From contig SLNF01000282.1 of NCBI GenBank assembly GCA_007133145.1, forward strand, positions 1-9,059: a stretch of 9,059 bases of DNA. Reading direction: 5' to 3'. Under the pieces are notes generated by a model, which saw only the letters and a list, made by a program, of their open reading frames with translations, searched no databases and had not been told where the DNA came from. Source of the DNA: Nitriliruptorales bacterium (GTDB lineage Bacteria > Actinomycetota > Nitriliruptoria > Euzebyales > Egibacteraceae). This document shows, piece by piece, positions 5,932 through 9,059 of the stretch (positions are counted from its first letter, which is position 1; each line of letters opens with the position of its first letter). Position numbers and translations under genes: made by a program.

Positions 5932-6875
5932 CGTAGCTCCTTGGGCAGGGCGAAGTGGACGTCCTCGGGCACGACCTCGACGGTGCGGACCTCCGCGCCC
6001 TGCGGCCGGGCCTCGAGCGCGGCGATGAGCTCCTCGACGAGCTCCTCGGGCGCGCTCGCGCCCGACGTGAGCCCGACCGTGGCGACCCCGTCGAGCCAGG
6101 CCTCCTCGAGCCCCTCGACGCTGTCGACGAGGTGGGCGGCCGGGGCGCCGTGGGCGAGAGCGACCTCGACCATGCGCTTGGAGTTCGAGGACGTGTCGCT
6201 GCCGACGACGAGGACGACGTCGGCGCGCTCAGCGAGCACCTTCGTGGCCTCCTGGCGGTTCGTCGTCGCGTAGCAGATGTCCTCGCCGCGGGGGCCCCGG
6301 ACGTTGGGGAAGCGCTCGTGGATCGCCGCGGCGACCTCGCTGGCCTCGTCGACCGAGAGCGTCGTCTGGGTGATGTAGGCGACCTTGTCATGGTCGGGCA
6401 GGTCGAGCGCCCAGACGTCCTCGGGTGTCTCGACGAGGTGGATGGCCTCCGGTGCGTGCCCGGTCGTACCGACGACCTCCTGGTGGCCGGCGTGGCCGAT
6501 GAGGATGATGTCGTAGCCATCGGCGGCGAAGTCCCGCGCCTCGTAGTGCACCTTCGTCACGAGCGGGCAGGTCGCGTCGATCGTCTCGAGGCCGAGTCGG
6601 TCGGCGTTCTCGCGCACCTGCGGGGGAATGCCGTGGGCGCTGAAGACGAGCCGGCCACCCTCGGGCACCTCGTGCTCGTCCTCCACGAAGACCGCGCCCT
6701 TGCGCTCGAGGTCGGCGACGACGCGCGTGTTGTGCACGATCGCATGGCGCACGTAGATCGGTGCGCCGTACCGCTCGAGCGCGATCTCGACGACGTCGAC
6801 GGCGCGCTCGACGCCGGCGCAGAAGCCCCTTGGGGCAGCGAGCAGGACGGACAGCGGCGCGGAACCCTCAGTCAT
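5910..6875 (-). CDS. ispH: 4-hydroxy-3-methylbut-2-enyl diphosphate reductase (IspH/LytB)
   Basis: This is a 321-residue cytosolic iron-sulfur enzyme that converts HMBPP to IPP and DMAPP, the last step of the MEP isoprenoid pathway. The three cluster cysteines are present: C19 in APRGFCAGVERAV, C103 in IDATCPLVTKVH, and C201 in EDICYATTNRQEA. Substrate-site residues of the family also appear: H44 in VRHAIVHN, H81 in FSAHGIPP, H131 and E133 in GHAGHQEVVGTTGH, and the GSDTSSNS block near the C-terminus. Length matches the E. coli enzyme (316). The start at 6875 is chosen over a longer frame with 37 extra residues because homology begins just after it and a -10-like TACAGT sits six bases upstream, suggesting a leaderless message. 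The extreme 3' end is part of a tandem duplication. It is divergent from the trkA-like gene and convergent with the dehydratase. Confidence 0.97.
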   Translation of the reverse strand: MTEGSAPLSVLLAAPRGFCAGVERAVDVVEIALERYGAPIYVRHAIVHNTRVVADLERKGAVFVEDEHEVPEGGRLVFSAHGIPPQVRENADRLGLETIDATCPLVTKVHYEARDFAADGYDIILIGHAGHQEVVGTTGHAPEAIHLVETPEDVWALDLPDHDKVAYITQTTLSVDEASEVAAAIHERFPNVRGPRGEDICYATTNRQEATKVLAERADVVLVVGSDTSSNSKRMVEVALAHGAPAAHLVDSVEGLEEAWLDGVATVGLTSGASAPEELVEELIAALEARPQGAEVRTVEVVPEDVHFALPKELRALPTVG

Positions 6876-6881
6876 GCGCCC

Positions 6882-6887
6882 ACTGTA
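6882..6887 (-). promoter_or_regulatory. Candidate -10 element of ispH, leaderless
   Basis: On the minus strand TACAGT (TANNNT) ends six bases before the ATG at 6875, so transcription would begin at or next to the A of the start codon. There is no Shine-Dalgarno between them, which agrees with a leaderless message, common in actinobacteria. No clear -35 is seen. Confidence 0.5.
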
Positions 6888-6980
6888 GTGCGCCCCGCCG
6901 ATGACGCGACGTGCCGTGTGCCGGGCCGGGCAGGGGTCCGGCTGACGCAGCGGCAGACGGGCCGGAGCCGCGCGGCCCGG

Positions 6981-6989
6981 TGGCATACT
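6981..6989 (+). promoter_or_regulatory. Candidate extended -10 element of the potassium-uptake operon
   Basis: TGGCATACT fits an extended -10 (TGN followed by CATACT, four of six matches to TATAAT). It ends 23 bases before the ATG at 7013, leaving room for the GAGGAG ribosome site at 7002-7007. No clear -35 is visible, which extended -10 promoters tolerate. With the ispH element at 6882-6887 it makes the 137-bp gap a divergent promoter region. Confidence 0.45.
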
Positions 6990-7012
6990 CAGGCGGTCGA
7001 CGAGGAGCCGGG

Positions 7013-7696
7013 ATGCACGTGATCATCGGCGGGTGCGGCCGTGTGGGCGCCGAGCTCGCGGAGTGGCTGTCGGGCAGCGAGCACGACGTCGTCGTCGTCG
7101 ACGCCGGTGGCGAGCGCGCCTTCGACCGGCTCGGGGCGAGCTTCAACGGCGAGACCGTCACCGGGGACGTCACCGACGAGGAGGCCCTGCGGGCGGCGGG
7201 CATCGACCGCGCCGACGCCTTCGTCGCGGTGACGAGCCTCGACAACGCCAACCTCATGGCGGTGCAGATCGCCCGCGAGCTCTATGGCGTCGAGCACACC
7301 GTCGCGCGGCTCTTCAACCCCCAGCGCGAGGCGTCGTACCGCAAGATGGGCGTGCACTACGTCTCGGGCACCCGCCTCGTGGCCAAGGCGATCCTCGGCG
7401 AGCTGCACGCCGGCACCTTCCCCCAGCACGTCGCCTTCGACGAGGGCGACATCGAGGTCGTCGAGATGACGGTCACCCGGGCCGGGCACGGGATGACGAT
7501 CGCCGAGCTCGAGCGCTCCGGCTACCTGCGCGTCGCGGCGTTCCAACGTGGGCTGCGGGTGCGCATCGCCAAGCTCGACGACCGCGTCCAGGAGGGTGAC
7601 GTGCTCACCGCCGCGGCACGCAAGGGCGTGCACCGCAAGCTCGGCGCCGCGGTCGCCAACCCCCTGACCGCCGCCGCGGCCGGCCGGCAGGGGTAG
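7013..7696 (+). CDS. TrkA/CeoB-like RCK potassium-uptake regulatory protein, first copy
   Basis: This is a 227-residue cytosolic RCK protein. The Rossmann RCK-N domain (about 1-120) begins with MHVIIGGCGRVG, a GxGxxG nucleotide-binding loop at 7-12, and D30 at the end of strand 2, which favours NAD(H). The RCK-C (TrkA-C) domain spans about 135-212 and ends with the family-like RVQEGDVLTA. Such proteins form a gating ring under TrkH/KtrB channels and control potassium entry according to nucleotide binding. ATG at 7013 is preceded by GAGGAG at 7002-7007; a longer upstream frame lacks family sequence. The second RCK gene starts two bases after its stop. Paired single-RCK proteins resemble the CeoB/CeoC arrangement of mycobacteria, rather than the double-length TrkA of E. 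coli. Confidence 0.93.
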   Translation: MHVIIGGCGRVGAELAEWLSGSEHDVVVVDAGGERAFDRLGASFNGETVTGDVTDEEALRAAGIDRADAFVAVTSLDNANLMAVQIARELYGVEHTVARLFNPQREASYRKMGVHYVSGTRLVAKAILGELHAGTFPQHVAFDEGDIEVVEMTVTRAGHGMTIAELERSGYLRVAAFQRGLRVRIAKLDDRVQEGDVLTAAARKGVHRKLGAAVANPLTAAAAGRQG

Positions 7697-7698
7697 CG

Positions 7699-8367
7699 GT
7701 GTACGTCGTCATCGCCGGTGGCGGCCGGGTCGGGCGCTACATCGCCGTCGACCTCATCGCTGACGGGCACGACGTCGCGATCATCGAGGAGGTCGAGGAC
7801 CGCTGCGAGGGGCTCCTGCGCGACCACGACCTCCTCGTCATCCACGGTGACGCCTGCGACGTGCGCTACCTGGAGCAGGCACGCGTCGAGCGCGCCAACG
7901 TCTTCGTCGCCACGACCGGCATCGATGACGTGAACTTCGTCGCCTGTCAGCTCGCGCGGACCTCCTTCGAGGTGCCGCGGGCGGTGAGCCGGGTCAACTC
8001 CCCCCGCAACGAGGAGCTCTTCAGCCGGATGGGCATCGAGCCGGTGGCGACGACGACGCTCATCAGCCGGATGATCCGCGAGGAGCTCACCGTCGGCGAG
8101 CTCATCCACCTCTCGACGCTGCGCGGCGGGCGCATCAACCTCGTCGAGGTCGACGTGCCCGACGATGCCGAGCCGGCGACGACCTCGCTGTCGGACATGA
8201 CCCTGCCCGAGCAGTCGGTCATCGTCTGTGTGTTCCGCGGCGCCGACGAGACGCTCATTCCCACCGCCGCCCTCACGATCGAACCGGGCGACCAGGTCAT
8301 CGCCCTGACTCGCCCGGAGGTCGAGGAGGAGCTGCGGCGGGTCCTCCTCGAGGGGCGTCGGCGGTGA
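7699..8367 (+). CDS. TrkA/CeoC-like RCK potassium-uptake regulatory protein, second copy
   Basis: This is a 222-residue RCK protein starting at GTG two bases after the first copy, with a GGGG-containing ribosome site at about 7688-7693. RCK-N spans about 1-120 with VIAGGGRVG (glycine loop 7-12) and E30 at the acidic strand-2 position, where the first copy has Asp. HGDACD (49-54) and VFVATTGIDDVN follow in the usual order. RCK-C occupies about 138-220 and ends with IEPGDQVIALTRPE. The two copies are clearly diverged paralogs, which suggests a mixed gating ring for the TrkH channel encoded just downstream. The stop overlaps the GTG of a small membrane-protein gene (GTGA). Confidence 0.93.
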   Translation: MYVVIAGGGRVGRYIAVDLIADGHDVAIIEEVEDRCEGLLRDHDLLVIHGDACDVRYLEQARVERANVFVATTGIDDVNFVACQLARTSFEVPRAVSRVNSPRNEELFSRMGIEPVATTTLISRMIREELTVGELIHLSTLRGGRINLVEVDVPDDAEPATTSLSDMTLPEQSVIVCVFRGADETLIPTAALTIEPGDQVIALTRPEVEEELRRVLLEGRRR

Positions 8368-8531
8368 GGCGCCGGCGCGCGCAGCCGGAGCTGCCGAGGG
8401 CGCGCACCCCCGACCGGGCCCGCTCGCTGCTGCGGGGTGGGGCGATCGGCATCGCCCTCGTCGCCCTCGCCACCGCCGGCCTCGTCGCCGCCGCCGCGGC
8501 GATCGCCTTCCTCGTGGCCCTCCTCGTCTGA
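8364..8531 (+). CDS. Small single-pass membrane protein in the Trk operon, unknown function
   Basis: This frame encodes 55 residues from GTG at 8364 to TGA at 8529-8531. The start overlaps the second RCK stop (GTGA), and its stop overlaps the TrkH start (TGATG), so it fills the space between them exactly. The N-terminal 24 residues are strongly basic (VRRRRAQPEL and several later Arg). Residues about 25-55 form one long hydrophobic Ala/Leu/Val/Ile segment, long enough for one membrane helix. The positive charges predict the N-terminus inside the cell. I recognise no family. Position suggests a subunit or assembly helper of the TrkH complex, or a spacer that couples translation. A spurious frame cannot be excluded in such GC-rich DNA, but the double overlap and clear segregation of charge and hydrophobicity favour a real gene. 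Confidence 0.65.
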   Translation: MRRRRAQPELPRARTPDRARSLLRGGAIGIALVALATAGLVAAAAAIAFLVALLV

Positions 8532-9059
8532 TGCTCTTCCGCCCCGACGCCGACGACCTCCGGCTCATCGGTCTCTACACCGGCACGGTGCTCTACGGCA
8601 TCGGCGTGGTGATGCTCGTCCCGCTCGGCGTCGCGCTCGCGCTGGGGGAGCGCAACGAGGCCCTCGCCTTCGTCATCGGCGCCTCGCTGACCATCAGCGT
8701 CGGCGCGCTCGCGCGGATGACGCTGCAGACCCGCGCGACCCTGACCGGGGGGCAGGGGCTTGCCACCGTCGCGCTCATCTGGACGGTCGTGCCGGTCTTC
8801 GCCGCGGTCCCGCTGCTGCTCAGCGGGCACTACGCGAACTACCTCGACGCCTACTTCGAGGGGATGAGCGGCTTCGCGACGATCGGGCTCACCCTCGCCA
8901 ACGACCTCGACCACATGGCGCGCAGCGTCAACGTCTTCCGCCACCTCCTCCACGTCCTCGGCGGGCAGGGCATCGTCGTCGTCGTCCTCACGATCTTCTC
9001 GAGCGCCGGCGGGGCGATCGGCACGCTCTACACCGGCGAGGGCGAGAAGGACCGCATCC
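8531..9059 (+). CDS. TrkH-family potassium channel/transporter subunit, N-terminal part (partial)
   Basis: The first 176 codons are in the window; the gene runs off the right edge, so the frame has no stop here. ATG shares its A with the preceding stop (TGATG). Hydrophobic segments appear at about 15-38, 45-62 and 76-97, followed by the first pore loop. The stretch YFEGMSGFATIGLTLANDLDHM corresponds to the family FExxSGFTTTGxT selectivity-filter region, here with A-T-I-G in place of the common T-T-T-G; the key glycine is kept. The preceding WTVVPVFAAVPLLLSGH and following RHLLHVLGGQGIVV are typical TrkH blocks. TrkH moves potassium across the cytoplasmic membrane, with the two RCK proteins upstream as the expected gating ring. 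Residues 34-42 include an odd polar GERNEA loop between the first two helices. Confidence 0.92.
   Translation, partial: MLFRPDADDLRLIGLYTGTVLYGIGVVMLVPLGVALALGERNEALAFVIGASLTISVGALARMTLQTRATLTGGQGLATVALIWTVVPVFAAVPLLLSGHYANYLDAYFEGMSGFATIGLTLANDLDHMARSVNVFRHLLHVLGGQGIVVVVLTIFSSAGGAIGTLYTGEGEKDRI

Noticed and set aside
5955..7022. Plus-strand open frame of 355 codons opposite ispH
   Set aside because: It is antisense to ispH, whose three cluster cysteines and substrate residues are all in place.
8297..8953. Minus-strand open frame opposite the small membrane protein and trkH
   Set aside because: It is antisense to the conserved TrkH pore loop, has low complexity and no domain.
1..9059. Defence island, prophage, toxin-antitoxin or mobile element
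   Set aside because: No nuclease-effector, transposase, integrase, reverse transcriptase or toxin motif was found; the long genes are housekeeping or signalling genes with uniform composition.

Overview
The window is very GC-rich, with nearly every third codon position G or C. It carries gene pairs typical of Actinomycetota: an Mca/MshB-like PIG-L deacetylase of the mycothiol type, and a tandem pair of TrkA-like RCK proteins beside a TrkH channel. Translation starts are a mix of ATG and GTG, and stop/start overlaps are frequent. This suggests a chromosome of a high-GC, possibly deep-branching actinobacterium. The sequence alone does not fix the genus. I see no transposase, integrase, phage gene, CRISPR array, tRNA or rRNA.

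Left part (1-2918, plus strand): the last codons of uracil phosphoribosyltransferase (upp) are followed by a signalling cluster. It consists of a small secreted, His/Glu/Arg-rich protein with two cysteines and a fourfold GQAETA repeat, an OmpR-family response regulator, and a sensor histidine kinase that overlaps the regulator by 4 bp. Upstream of the secreted-protein gene are three identical 8-bp direct repeats at an exact 11-bp period, the geometry of a PhoB/OmpR-type operator. The simplest reading is a self-regulated envelope-sensing module. A GC-rich hairpin lies between the secreted-protein gene and the regulator gene.

Middle part (2888-4345, minus strand): a Mca/MshB-like zinc amidohydrolase and a flavin reductase are coupled by a 4-bp ATGA overlap. 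The flavin reductase 3' end overlaps the histidine kinase 3' end by 31 bp, in the convergent sense. Divergently from this pair run ribonuclease D (rnd) and a pterin-4a-carbinolamine dehydratase (plus strand, 4345-5828).

Right part (5829-9059): ispH, the last enzyme of the MEP isoprenoid pathway, runs on the minus strand and converges on the dehydratase gene. The 81-bp gap between them holds a long hairpin and a 35-bp tandem duplication that copies the 3' end of ispH. ispH appears to have a leaderless promoter. Divergent from it is a potassium-uptake operon on the plus strand: two RCK (TrkA-type) regulators, a 55-residue membrane protein missed by ordinary ORF length cut-offs, and the start of a TrkH-type potassium channel cut by the window edge. 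The reading frames abut or overlap throughout, which implies translational coupling.

Most of the window is ordinary housekeeping content. The parts that deserve a second look are the secreted-protein/two-component module with its operator, the small membrane protein inside the Trk operon, and the duplicated hairpin region at the end of ispH.
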